The translations under genes and the position numbers were made by a program. Source: an uncultured Eubacteriales bacterium (GTDB lineage Bacteria > Bacillota > Clostridia > Peptostreptococcales > Anaerovoracaceae). Taken from it: a DNA stretch of 64,000 nt. Positions within the stretch are counted from its first letter, which is position 1; every line of letters starts with the position of its first letter. Where the stretch lies: positions 13,231 to 77,230 of the forward strand of contig CAJTYS010000017.1 of the NCBI GenBank assembly GCA_910583765.1, given 5' to 3'. This document shows, piece after piece, positions 8,167 to 16,503 of the stretch. Below the pieces are notes generated by a model. It was given only the letters and a program-made list of their open reading frames with translations. It was not told the origin of the DNA and did no database searches.

Positions 8167-8196
8167 TTGACAAATCCCCCCGACACCCCTTATACT
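8167..8196 (+). promoter_or_regulatory. sigma-70-type promoter of the leuACD T-box transcript
   Basis: TTGACA (8167-8172) and TATACT (8191-8196) with an 18-nt spacer, just upstream of the T-box leader. Confidence 0.75.
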
Positions 8197-8204
8197 AGTG
8201 AATA

Positions 8205-8448
8205 ACTTTTGAAATTTCATATTGTTGCGTTGAAGGGAATAAATCAGCACCCATGGATTTCACAGAGAGCGGCCGGTTGGTGGAAAGGCTGCGGGATTCG
8301 CCTGCTGGTGTCTCACCCCGGAGCAAAATCTTATGAGTGGGTCTTGGTGATAGCCTTAAGACCAATAAGAGTGGTACCGCGGAAGTTTGAATGACAAACC
8401 TTCGTCTCTTGTGCAGGAAACTGTATAAAAGACGCAAGGTTATTTTTT
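8205..8448 (+). promoter_or_regulatory. T-box riboswitch (leucine) controlling leuACD
   Basis: The conserved T-box sequence AAGAGTGGTACCGCGG lies at about 8366-8382. Upstream is a stem I region with AGAGAGC and GGTTGGTGGAAAGGC blocks and a candidate Leu specifier CTC at 8312-8314. Downstream, a terminator stem (about 8397-8407 pairing with 8430-8441) ends in a T run up to 8448. Uncharged tRNA-Leu would stabilise the antiterminator and allow transcription of leuA. The specifier assignment is by position and by the downstream genes, without a folding calculation. Confidence 0.88.
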
Positions 8449-8472
8449 ATGAAAGAAAGGAATTGTCTTGAA

Positions 8473-10173
8473 ATGAAAAACTACGACAAATATCAGGTGG
8501 GCTATTTTCCCCCACCTCAGACAGAATTTGAATGGCACAAAAAAGACCACGTGGAAAAAGCGCCCATCTGGTGCAGCGTGGATCTGCGGGATGGAAATCA
8601 GGCACTGATCGTTCCCATGACCTTGGATGAAAAGCTGGAATTCTTCCAATTTCTCGTAAAGCTGGGCTTTAAGGAAATCGAAGTGGGATTCCCAGCCGCT
8701 TCCAAGACCGAGTACACGTTTCTCAGGAAACTGATCGATGACAACCTGATTCCAGACGATGTGACCATTCAGGTCCTGACTCAGTCGAGAAAACATATCA
8801 TTGAGCGGACTTTTGAATCACTGGTGGGCGTGAAAAAAGCGGTAGTGCATCTGTACAACTCCACGTCCCTGGCCCAAAGAGAGCAGGTCTTCAAGGCCAG
8901 CAAAGAGGAGATCATTGAAATCGCCGTGTCAGGCGCAAAGATGATCAAAGAGCATGCGGTCCACTATCCGGACACGGAATTTCAGTTTGAATATTCACCA
9001 GAGAGCTTTACTGGCACGGAAATGGAATTCGCTCGGGACATCTGCAACGCGGTCATCGACATCTGGGAGCCAACACCAGAGCAGAAAGTGATCATCAACC
9101 TGCCGGCCACAGTTTCCATGTCCATGCCTCATGTTTACGCCAATCAGATCGAATTCATGAGCAACAGCCTTCACAATCGGGAAAACGTGTTGATTTCCCT
9201 TCATCCGCACAATGACCGGGGGACCGGCGTGGCCGACGCGGAGCTGGGCCTTTTGGCAGGCGGCAACCGGGTGGAAGGAACCCTTTTTGGAAACGGCGAA
9301 CGGACCGGAAACGTGGACATCGTCACGCTGGCCATGAATTTGTTCTCTCACGGCGTGGATCCGCAGCTGGACTTTTCCAACATGCCGGAAGTCGTGGAAA
9401 TGTACGAAAAATTCACGGACCTGAAAGTGCATCCGCGCCAGCCTTATGGCGGCCAGTTGGTATTCGCAGCCTTCTCCGGGTCTCATCAGGATGCGATCGC
9501 AAAGGGCATGAAGTGGAGAAGCGACAAGGGCCTCCACCGCTGGACGGTGCCGTATCTGCCGATCGACCCGCAGGATGTGGGCAGAGAGTACGAAGCAGAC
9601 GTGATCCGCATCAACAGTCAGTCTGGAAAAGGCGGCGTGGCTTACATCTTGGAACAAAATTACGGTTTCGAGCTGCCAAAGGCCATGCGGGAGGAAGTGG
9701 GCTATTTAATGAAGGGAATTTCCGACAGCGCCCACAAGGAGCTTTCGCCGCAAGAAATTTTCGAAGCTTTCAGCGAGGAATATATCAATTACTTCAGTCC
9801 AATCGACATCACAGACGCTACGTTCAAAAAAGTTTCTACATATAAATCTGATGACGGCATGATCGTGGATATGCATGTGGACATCAATGGGGAAACCTTT
9901 GAACTCACCGCAGAAGGAAACGGCAGACTGAACGCTGTCAACAACGGCCTGAAGAAAACGCCTTATCACTTTGACTATTCTCTGGTCACATACTCGGAGC
10001 ACGCTCTGGAGACCCGCTCCAGTTCTCGGGCGGCAGCTTACATCTGCATTCAGGACAGCGAAGGCGAAAAGTACTGGGGCGTTGGTACCCACGAAGATAT
10101 TATCCTGGCTTCTGTAAATGCGCTGGTGAGCGCTTTGAACCGGGAAAACAAAGTAAAGAAATTCGTAAAATAG
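8473..10173 (+). CDS. leuA: 2-isopropylmalate synthase
   Basis: Catalyses acetyl-CoA + 2-oxoisovalerate to 2-isopropylmalate, the committing step of leucine synthesis. About 566 aa, of the longer type that begins with the WCSVDLRDGNQAL motif (about 34-46). HPHNDRGTG (about 242-250), ending with metal-binding His residues, and GNGERTGN (about 273-280) complete the DRE-TIM active site. The C-terminal LeuA dimer domain (about 440-560) would bind leucine for feedback inhibition. The start at 8473 was chosen because AAAGGA lies upstream; the ATG at 8449 falls in the terminator T-tract of the T-box. First gene of leuA-leuC-leuD. Confidence 0.95.
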   Translation: MKNYDKYQVGYFPPPQTEFEWHKKDHVEKAPIWCSVDLRDGNQALIVPMTLDEKLEFFQFLVKLGFKEIEVGFPAASKTEYTFLRKLIDDNLIPDDVTIQVLTQSRKHIIERTFESLVGVKKAVVHLYNSTSLAQREQVFKASKEEIIEIAVSGAKMIKEHAVHYPDTEFQFEYSPESFTGTEMEFARDICNAVIDIWEPTPEQKVIINLPATVSMSMPHVYANQIEFMSNSLHNRENVLISLHPHNDRGTGVADAELGLLAGGNRVEGTLFGNGERTGNVDIVTLAMNLFSHGVDPQLDFSNMPEVVEMYEKFTDLKVHPRQPYGGQLVFAAFSGSHQDAIAKGMKWRSDKGLHRWTVPYLPIDPQDVGREYEADVIRINSQSGKGGVAYILEQNYGFELPKAMREEVGYLMKGISDSAHKELSPQEIFEAFSEEYINYFSPIDITDATFKKVSTYKSDDGMIVDMHVDINGETFELTAEGNGRLNAVNNGLKKTPYHFDYSLVTYSEHALETRSSSRAAAYICIQDSEGEKYWGVGTHEDIILASVNALVSALNRENKVKKFVK

Positions 10174-10186
10174 GAGGATTCGCATT

Positions 10187-11449
10187 ATGGGAATGACAAT
10201 GACACAAAAGATCCTTGCCGCTCACGCTGGTTTGGATCATGTGGAAGTGGGCCAGCTGATCCGGGCAAATCTGGACATGGTTTTGGCCAACGACATCACC
10301 GGCCCTGTGGCCATCAATGAGTTTGAAAAGGCGGAGTTCGGCCAGGTGTTTGACAAGAGCAAAGTTTCTCTGGTCATGGACCACTTCACGCCGAATAAAG
10401 ATATCAAATCAGCCGAGCAGTGCATGCAGTGCCGGACATTTGCCAGGCGCTTTGATTTAGACAATTTCTACGATGTGGGGAACATGGGCATCGAGCATGC
10501 TCTGCTACCGGAAAAAGGTCTGGTCGCCGCAGGGGACGCCATCATTGGCGCAGACTCTCACACCTGCACTTATGGAGCGCTGGGAGCGTTTTCCACAGGT
10601 GTTGGCAGCACGGACCTGGCCGCTGGAATGGCTACGGGCCAGGCTTGGTTCAAGATCCCTTCCGCATTGAAATTTGAATTGACAGGAAGCCTGCCGGAAA
10701 ATGTCAGCGGCAAAGACGTGATCCTGCACATCATTGGCATGATCGGCGTTGACGGCGCTTTGTACAAATCCATGGAATTCACTGGTGAAGGGGTCAAGAG
10801 CCTGTCCATGGACGACCGCCTGTGCATCACCAACATGGCTATTGAAGCTGGCGCTAAAAACGGGATCTTCCCAGTGGATGAAATAACGGAAGCTTACATG
10901 GAAGGCCGTGTGGAACGGAAGTGGACAAAATATGAGGCTGATACTGACGCAGAATACGATGAAACTTATACCATCGACCTTTCTGCTCTGCGGCCTACTG
11001 TTTCCTTCCCGCATTTGCCGGAAAACACTAAGACCATTGATGAAGTGGGCGATGTTGCGATTCAACAGGTAGTGATCGGCTCCTGCACAAACGGCAGACT
11101 CAGCGATATGAAAATCGCTGCGGAAATTCTGAAAGGGCAGCACATCCACCCTGATGTGCGGGCCATCATTATTCCAGCCACTCAGCAGATTTACAAGGAA
11201 TGCATCAAGCTTGGATACCTGGACGCTTTCATTGATGCTGGCTGCGTAGTTTCCACACCGACCTGCGGGCCTTGCTTGGGTGGACACATGGGAATCCTGG
11301 CTGCGGGCGAACGCTGCGTGGCAACGACTAACCGGAACTTTGTGGGCAGGATGGGACACGTGGACAGTGAAGTTTACCTGGCAAGCCCTGCTGTAGCCGC
11401 CGCTTCTGCCATCGCAGGCAGGATCAGCGGACCGAAAGGAGGCAAATAA
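10187..11449 (+). CDS. leuC: 3-isopropylmalate dehydratase large subunit
   Basis: A 420-aa aconitase-family subunit that, with LeuD, isomerises 2- to 3-isopropylmalate using a [4Fe-4S] cluster. Cluster cysteines are in IGSCTNGR (about 301-308) and TCGPCLGG (about 363-370). The length and separate small subunit fit the shorter HacA/LeuC2 type found in Clostridia. AGGAGG lies 10 nt before the start and the gene begins 13 bp after leuA, so it is cotranscribed. Confidence 0.95.
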   Translation: MGMTMTQKILAAHAGLDHVEVGQLIRANLDMVLANDITGPVAINEFEKAEFGQVFDKSKVSLVMDHFTPNKDIKSAEQCMQCRTFARRFDLDNFYDVGNMGIEHALLPEKGLVAAGDAIIGADSHTCTYGALGAFSTGVGSTDLAAGMATGQAWFKIPSALKFELTGSLPENVSGKDVILHIIGMIGVDGALYKSMEFTGEGVKSLSMDDRLCITNMAIEAGAKNGIFPVDEITEAYMEGRVERKWTKYEADTDAEYDETYTIDLSALRPTVSFPHLPENTKTIDEVGDVAIQQVVIGSCTNGRLSDMKIAAEILKGQHIHPDVRAIIIPATQQIYKECIKLGYLDAFIDAGCVVSTPTCGPCLGGHMGILAAGERCVATTNRNFVGRMGHVDSEVYLASPAVAAASAIAGRISGPKGGK

Positions 11450-11450
11450 C

Positions 11451-11930
11451 ATGGACGCAAAAGGAAGAGTACATAAATATGGAAACAATGTGGACACAGA
11501 TGTGATCATCCCCGCAAGGCATCTGAACACCCAGGACCACAAGGAGCTGGCCTCCCACTGCATGGAGGACATTGACAAGAATTTCGTCAATAAAGTAAAG
11601 GAAGGCGACATCATGGTAGCCGGCGATAACTTTGGCTGCGGTTCCTCCAGAGAACATGCGCCAATCGCCATCAAAGCCAGCGGCATCAGCTGCGTCATCG
11701 CCACGACCTTTGCCCGGATCTTTTACCGCAACTCCATCAATATCGGGCTGCCGATCCTGGAATGCGCGGAAGCCAGCGAAAAGATCCAGGAGGGCGATGA
11801 AGTGTCCATTGACTTCAATACTGGAGTTATTACCAATCTCACGAAAAATGAAACTTACCAGGCCCTGCCGTTTCCTGAATTCATTAAGGATATCATGGCC
11901 AAGGGCGGTCTGATGAACAGTTTGAAATAG
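11451..11930 (+). CDS. leuD: 3-isopropylmalate dehydratase small subunit
   Basis: A 159-aa swivel-domain partner of LeuC. The hallmark GDNFGCGSSREHAP motif is at residues 58-71. The start at 11451 is preceded by AAAGGAGG inside the end of leuC, with only 1 bp between the genes, so translation is probably coupled. It is the last gene of the T-box operon; a terminator follows at 12057-12088. leuB is absent from this operon and lies 2.3 kb downstream. Confidence 0.95.
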   Translation: MDAKGRVHKYGNNVDTDVIIPARHLNTQDHKELASHCMEDIDKNFVNKVKEGDIMVAGDNFGCGSSREHAPIAIKASGISCVIATTFARIFYRNSINIGLPILECAEASEKIQEGDEVSIDFNTGVITNLTKNETYQALPFPEFIKDIMAKGGLMNSLK

Positions 11931-12003
11931 CGAGGCAGAAATCGCCCGCTCAGACTGAAAGGAGAGCAAAATTGGCTTGGGCGATGGCTGTTCAGCGGCA
12001 AAC

Positions 12004-12054
12004 TTTGTTAGATACTTTGGAAATACGACAAGCGATATTTCTCACGTAATGAAC
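12004..12054 (+). repeat. copy of the dispersed GGAAATA/TATTTC intergenic repeat
   Basis: Contains TTTGGAAATACGACAAGCGA followed by TATTTCTCACGTAATGAA, an imperfect inverted repeat shared with copies at 15329, 18976, 26234 and 55210. It lies directly before the leuACD terminator. Confidence 0.55.
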
Positions 12055-12056
12055 GA

Positions 12057-12088
12057 ACGGCTCGCATTTTGTAGCGGGCCGTTTTTTT
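12057..12088 (+). terminator. Rho-independent terminator of leuACD
   Basis: Nine-base-pair stem ACGGCTCGC / GCGGGCCGT (one G-T pair) followed by seven T residues. Confidence 0.9.
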
Positions 12089-12196
12089 GAAATCATTCTC
12101 ATAGAAGAACAGGATTTGCAGAGAAAGTTTCGCACCCCCTCTGAAATCCCGTTATTGTTATTTCATATACACACTTTATTTTGAATTTTTATGGTC

Positions 12197-12307
12197 CTAT
12201 TCCATTGATGCAGTGGTTTTTCTACTTGGCAGCAAGCTTTTCAGCGCTGCTCCGCAGAAACCAATGGCAATGATGGTGATCGCCATTAGGCCAATTATAA
12301 ATTTCAT
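12197..12307 (-). CDS. 36-aa single-span membrane protein, paralogue of 12434-12532
   Basis: A small gene with a strong AAAGGAGGGACATC ribosome site before ATG at 12305-12307. The product is one hydrophobic segment (about 3-23) with the motif GFCGAA at its end, then a basic tail ending in SME. The adjacent 32-aa gene encodes the same pattern (IMA-x-T-x-IA-x-GFCGAA-x-K), so the two are tandem paralogues. That both keep a good ribosome site and the same motif argues they are translated. No known family was recognised; a role as a small membrane regulator, toxin or signal is open. Confidence 0.6.
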   Translation of the reverse strand: MKFIIGLMAITIIAIGFCGAALKSLLPSRKTTASME

Positions 12308-12433
12308 GATGTCCCTCCTTTATTGAATACATACACACTTTTTATCATTGTAAACATCGCTGTGCGACATTCCCAACATTTAACATTTTCAAAGATATGG
12401 AATGAAACTGATTTGCTCCATGTTTGCAGCTTC

Positions 12434-12532
12434 TTATTTTTCTGCTCTTGGGATCTTATTTTTGATCGCTGCCCCACAGAAACCAACTGCGATGACTGTT
12501 ACGGCCATGATGCCAAATAGTACTTTCTTCAT
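12434..12532 (-). CDS. 32-aa single-span membrane protein, paralogue of 12197-12307
   Basis: Starts at ATG 12530-12532 after an AAGGAGG site 8-9 nt upstream. One hydrophobic segment (about 3-22) ends in GFCGAA, followed by a short basic tail ending in RAEK. It shares about half its residues with the 36-aa protein encoded 127 bp downstream on the same strand. A TATACT hexamer near 12587-12592 could be its -10 box, though no good -35 was seen. No function can be assigned. Confidence 0.6.
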   Translation of the reverse strand: MKKVLFGIMAVTVIAVGFCGAAIKNKIPRAEK

Positions 12533-12703
12533 AGGTCTTTTCCTCCTTGCTGCTTGCGTTTCTTCCTTGAATCACTTTACACTCTAAGTATAACCTTTAA
12601 TTATTAACGAATCCATGCCTTTGTCTTACGAAATTCTTACATTTACGTAAGGATCTCGCGACTGCTGACATTGCCTGATTTTAAGCCAAAAACACCGCTT
12701 TCT

Positions 12704-13567
12704 TCAATGTTTTACGGTCCTTGCTTCTTTCGCTGCTCTCAAGTCAGCCTTTGAATACATCTCCAGTATCCTGCGTTCTTCAATATTAAGTTCCAGCATG
12801 TTCATGATCGCAATGATGCGCTCTTTTCTTTCGCCTTTTTTCTCGCCTTCTGCCATTCCATCTTCAAAGATCAGCCGTCCTACCTTTGTCATAGTGATTT
12901 CCCTCCTTATGGTTTCTGCGTCCGCTTTATCAATGAATTTATCACTGACCACTAAAAGTCCTGCGAATACAAATTTCTGTTCCTGTTCATCGCCTATGCG
13001 TTTGGCAAGTTCAATGACCTGCCTGATCCGTTCCCGTTTTCCTTCCTTCCCTTTTTCAGCCAACGGAAGTATGATCAAACGCATCAATTCCTGCTCTGTC
13101 AATCTCTCCCCGTGCTCCAATTTATGTTTGACCGTTCGGTATATGTCCTCTGTTGGAAGTCCACTGACAAACGCCTGCTCCATGCGCAGCGTCATGCATC
13201 CCACCCAGAACGTGTCGTCCGCTTGCTCAACGTCCCCAGTGTAGATCACAACCATTCTAATGACCGGGACCACAACGTTTTCTTTGTAACATCGCTTCAC
13301 GATCCTTGCGATATAATCCACATATTTAATGCGGTTCTCCACAGAATCCTCAGATTCGTAATCCACCAATGCATATGTATGATCCTCTAGCAGAAACAAA
13401 TTGTCCATACGCAGCTCGTTAGCTGACACCGCAGGCAAATTCGTGGGGAGGACTGCCTTGATCTTAGGTAAGTTCAGGCCATAGGCCGCAAATGATTTTT
13501 CTTTAAAAGACTCGCTGAGCATTTTGAACTCAATGTCTTTATTCTGATATGCGATTCCTTCTGACAC
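12704..13567 (-). CDS. Rpn/PD-(D/E)XK-type nuclease-like protein
   Basis: About 287 aa, resembling the Firmicute group annotated as Rpn family recombination-promoting nuclease or putative transposase. The core motif region is LRMDNLFLLEDHTYALVDYE (about 52-71), equivalent to the D...E-x-(E/Q) part of the fold, followed by a helical C-terminal half with a charged GMAEGEKKGERKER linker. The start was placed at GTG 13565-13567 because AGGAGG lies 7 nt before it; an ATG at 13585 overlaps that site. It stands alone between leuD and leuB, with a fragment of a similar family at 34412-34759. Catalytic competence is uncertain. Confidence 0.68.
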   Translation of the reverse strand: MSEGIAYQNKDIEFKMLSESFKEKSFAAYGLNLPKIKAVLPTNLPAVSANELRMDNLFLLEDHTYALVDYESEDSVENRIKYVDYIARIVKRCYKENVVVPVIRMVVIYTGDVEQADDTFWVGCMTLRMEQAFVSGLPTEDIYRTVKHKLEHGERLTEQELMRLIILPLAEKGKEGKRERIRQVIELAKRIGDEQEQKFVFAGLLVVSDKFIDKADAETIRREITMTKVGRLIFEDGMAEGEKKGERKERIIAIMNMLELNIEERRILEMYSKADLRAAKEARTVKH

Positions 13568-13792
13568 TGCACCCCCTCCTCTCATAGTGTAACATATCCT
13601 GCGCTTTTCTACTACAGCGACTCTACATTCTGACTGAACGCCTCTCTATCATAGGTTTCGTTTCCTCCCAACTTTTCATCAAAATATTTGTATTTTTCCT
13701 ATATTTTTACTTTTTCATTTATTATATCACCATAATATTCCAAGTCAAGGATTATCGTTCGACTGCATTCGACAAATGGCTTTCATTACTAT

Positions 13793-14080
13793 GTGCCTAT
13801 TTCTTCGGCAAAGCCAATGCACAAAAAAATGCAGGGAAGCCCAGCGCAAGTTCAAGGGTTGATCATCATACCCTTCTGCTCTGTCTTCCCTGCTTCTCGC
13901 AAATATTCAAACAGCCCCTTTGCCCAAAAAGATATGATTCCGATCAGTGACGAGGACTTTTATTGGACCATCGAATTTGTATCTAAAAAAGGCAGAAAAA
14001 TGGAACCTCATGTAAAGCTATGGCTCGATCTATATATGCGGCTGGCAAAAGAATACTTTGGCAGCCATCCTCATAAATAA
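13793..14080 (+). pseudogene. probable remnant of a LysR-family regulator C terminus
   Basis: A 95-codon open frame whose last half (IPISDEDFYWTIEF then SKKGRKMEP and a helical end) resembles the closing strand and helix of LysR-type effector domains. No helix-turn-helix is encoded upstream, there is no ribosome site, and the start codon would be GTG. It lies just upstream of leuB on the same strand, so it may be what is left of a regulator of that gene. Chance resemblance is possible. Confidence 0.35.
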
Positions 14081-14174
14081 CCCGCAAACCCTAAGGGGCC
14101 CAAGGAATCTCCCGCAGCTCTGCCATGTCAGCTAATCAGGCCAGATTCCCCAGCGGAAAACCAACCCCTGAAAT

Positions 14175-14203
14175 TTGCAAAACCTGGCGATTCCGTTTAT
14201 AAT
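14175..14203 (+). promoter_or_regulatory. sigma-70-type promoter of leuB
   Basis: TTGCAA (14175-14180), 17-nt spacer, TATAAT (14198-14203), about 37 nt before the leuB start. It shows leuB is expressed apart from the T-box operon; no T-box sequence is present here. Confidence 0.8.
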
Positions 14204-14239
14204 AGAGCCTATACTATACAGAAACGAGGAGATGCTATT

Positions 14240-15313
14240 ATGAATTACAAAATCGCAGTCGTCCCGGGCGATGGGATTGGCCCGGAAGTCATTGAGCAGG
14301 CCCTGCGGGTCCTGGATAAAATCGGAGAAACATATGGCCATACCTTTGAATATACGAAAGTCCTGGCCGGCGGCGCTGCCATTGACGCCACTGGCGGCTG
14401 TCTGCCCCAGGAAACTATCGACACCTGCAAAAGCAGCGACGCAGTGCTATTGGGCGCAGTAGGCGGATGGAAATGGGACACCCTGCCCGGCGATGAACGC
14501 CCGGAACGCGCGCTTCTTGGGCTGCGCAAGGAATTGGGCCTGTTTGCCAATCTGCGGCCCGCCATCCTATTTGAGGACTTGGCTCAAGCTTGCCCCCTGA
14601 AACCGGAAATCATCAGCGGCGGCCTGGACCTGGTAGTGGTCCGTGAGCTGACAGGAGGCATTTATTTTGGCGAAAAGGGATTCAAGGAAACAGACCTGGG
14701 TCCAGCTGCCTATGACGTGGAGCTTTACGCAGAAGAAGAAGTCCGCCGCATCGCTGTGGTGGCGTTCGACATGGCCATGAAACGGGGCAAGAAAGTTACA
14801 AGCGTGGACAAAGCAAACGTCTTGGAAAGCTCCCGCCTCTGGAGAAGAGTCGTGGCGGAAGTGGCAAAAGATTATCCAGAAGTGGAACTGAACAACCTCT
14901 ATGTTGACAACACGGCCATGCAGATGGTGCTGAATCCAAAGCAGTTCGATGTGATCGTCACCAGCAATATTTTCGGAGACATCCTTTCAGACGAAGCCAG
15001 CCAGATCACCGGCTCCATTGGCATGCTGCCATCAGCCAGCCTAGCAAAAGGAAATTTTGGCATGTACGAACCAGTTCACGGTTCCGCGCCGGATATCGCA
15101 GGGCAAAACAAGGCGAACCCAATGGCAACGATCCTTTCCGCGGCCATGATGCTCCGCTACACCTTTGGCCTGTCCAAGGAAGCAGACGCCATTGAAAAAG
15201 CAGTCAAAGACGTTCTAGCTGCCGGTTACCGCACGCCTGATCTGATGGCAAACGGCGGCAAAGAAATCGGCACAAAAGAAGCCGGCGACTTGATCGTAGA
15301 TTTTATCGCATAG
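14240..15313 (+). CDS. leuB: 3-isopropylmalate dehydrogenase
   Basis: NAD-dependent oxidative decarboxylation of 3-isopropylmalate to 4-methyl-2-oxopentanoate, the third step specific to leucine. 357 aa, normal length. Signatures: VVPGDGIGPEVIEQ (about 7-20), the substrate loop VRELTGGIYFGEK (about 134-146), and the signature stretch ending in IFGDILSDEASQITGSIGML (about 247-266). GAGGAG precedes the ATG. It completes the set begun by leuACD, but is separated from it by about 2.3 kb and has its own promoter, so leucine sensing by the T-box would not reach it. Confidence 0.96.
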   Translation: MNYKIAVVPGDGIGPEVIEQALRVLDKIGETYGHTFEYTKVLAGGAAIDATGGCLPQETIDTCKSSDAVLLGAVGGWKWDTLPGDERPERALLGLRKELGLFANLRPAILFEDLAQACPLKPEIISGGLDLVVVRELTGGIYFGEKGFKETDLGPAAYDVELYAEEEVRRIAVVAFDMAMKRGKKVTSVDKANVLESSRLWRRVVAEVAKDYPEVELNNLYVDNTAMQMVLNPKQFDVIVTSNIFGDILSDEASQITGSIGMLPSASLAKGNFGMYEPVHGSAPDIAGQNKANPMATILSAAMMLRYTFGLSKEADAIEKAVKDVLAAGYRTPDLMANGGKEIGTKEAGDLIVDFIA

Positions 15314-15328
15314 AAAACACCGCAGGTC

Positions 15329-15370
15329 ATATTCTCGAAATACGCAAGCGATATTTCCTATGTAATCAAA
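15329..15370 (+). repeat. copy of the dispersed GGAAATA/TATTTCC intergenic repeat
   Basis: TCGAAATACGCAAGCGATAT then TTCCTATGTAATCAAAA, 15 bp after the leuB stop. It is the closest relative of the copy after leuD at 12004-12054. Confidence 0.55.
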
Positions 15371-15743
15371 ACTAGTTGAATTGTGCATTTGTTCAATATT
15401 TTTATCGATTATGCACAAAGATGTGATGAGAAAAATGAGTTTTAGTTTATGAAGCTTGATTTTGGCTGGAATTTCACCGTGAACTCATGTCGAAAAACAT
15501 CGAAAACAATGGATTGGTTAGAAAATCGAAAAATAGGCCTGATTTTATTGTGCATAAATCATTATTTCTTGTGATTTGTGCACAATTCTTTCTCTTTGCT
15601 CTTCCGCAGAGGCAAAAATGAAACCCGCCCATATCAGCCAGAAACTTGTCAGCAAGGATAAGAGCCGCCGGAAAATTTACTCCCGACTGCGGCTCCGTGT
15701 TTGAATTCTGACAGATCCTGACCGGTCAATCCAATAGCTTCGA
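15371..15743. other. gene-free stretch with two TTGTGCAT-type inverted repeats
   Basis: No convincing gene on either strand. TTGTGCAT (15381-15388) pairs with ATGCACAA (15411-15418), and ATTGTGCA (15547-15554) with TGCACAAT (15579-15586), with spacers of 22 and 24 nt. The four boxes share TTGTGCA and could be protein-binding sites. Nothing else was recognised. Confidence 0.35.
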
Positions 15744-16256
15744 TCAAATCAATAGGCCTGTAGGCGGCTCCATTACCGGTTCCTTTTCATCCGGCGATTC
15801 ATCTTCTGCGTCCATCATAAAATAAATCATGTCCACATGAGCGATCCCATCCTGCAAATACTTGTCCGATATGCGTTTGAATCCCAGAGATTCATAAAAC
15901 CCTTCCAAATACAGCTGTGCGGCGATTTTCACAACATCCTTGTCCAAATAATTCGTAATGAAAAACAAGGCCTTTTTCATCATATGTCTGGCAAGTCCAA
16001 TCCCTCGGTATTCATAATGCACCGCCACCCTGCCGATGCTGATTTCATCGAATTCTTCGCCCTTGTCCAAAATCCGCAGGCACCCCCAAATATGCCCGTT
16101 TTTTTCAACAAACAAATGATGCGCGTTCCTATCCCGATCATCGCAATCCGGATAAGGGCATTGCTGTTCTACGATAAACACGTCTGACCGCAGCTTTAAA
16201 ATTTGATACAACTCTTCGGTTGTCAATTCGGTAAACTTTTTAATTACGATTCTCAT
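15744..16256 (-). CDS. GNAT family N-acetyltransferase, ElaA-like
   Basis: A 170-aa acetyltransferase. The acetyl-CoA loop is in the stretch SIGRVAVHYEYRGIGLARHM (about 73-92), containing R-G-x-G-x-A. The N-terminal LYQILKLRSDVFIVEQQCPY (about 16-35) is the ElaA-type signature. The C-terminal 25 residues are an acidic and proline-rich extension beyond the domain. GGAG lies about 9 nt upstream of the ATG. It stands alone; the acceptor substrate is unknown. Confidence 0.88.
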   Translation of the reverse strand: MRIVIKKFTELTTEELYQILKLRSDVFIVEQQCPYPDCDDRDRNAHHLFVEKNGHIWGCLRILDKGEEFDEISIGRVAVHYEYRGIGLARHMMKKALFFITNYLDKDVVKIAAQLYLEGFYESLGFKRISDKYLQDGIAHVDMIYFMMDAEDESPDEKEPVMEPPTGLLI

Positions 16257-16503
16257 ATGCTCATTCTCCGATTATTTTCATCCATACCCGCTTGTCCCAA
16301 TTTCCCCAGCGGTTTATCTGTTTTTCATTCCCGCGGCAGTCCGCTGACCTTAGATCTGACAGACGATCAAAAAATGTGATCTGCGCTGAAAGTCTCATGC
16401 CATGTTTCTCATATCTGTACCCTCTATTTTATCAGAAAGTTTGCGCTATGAAAAGCAGAACATTTACAAGGCTTCACAAGTTTGGAAAAATTGTTGCTGG
16501 TGA

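Noticed and set aside
10505..11704. A 399-codon open frame on the minus strand
   Set aside because: Antisense to leuC and leuD; no homology or ribosome site.
11974..12050. 26-codon frame with AAAGGAG and a TTG start after leuD
   Set aside because: Runs through the dispersed repeat, has a weak start codon and no conserved features.
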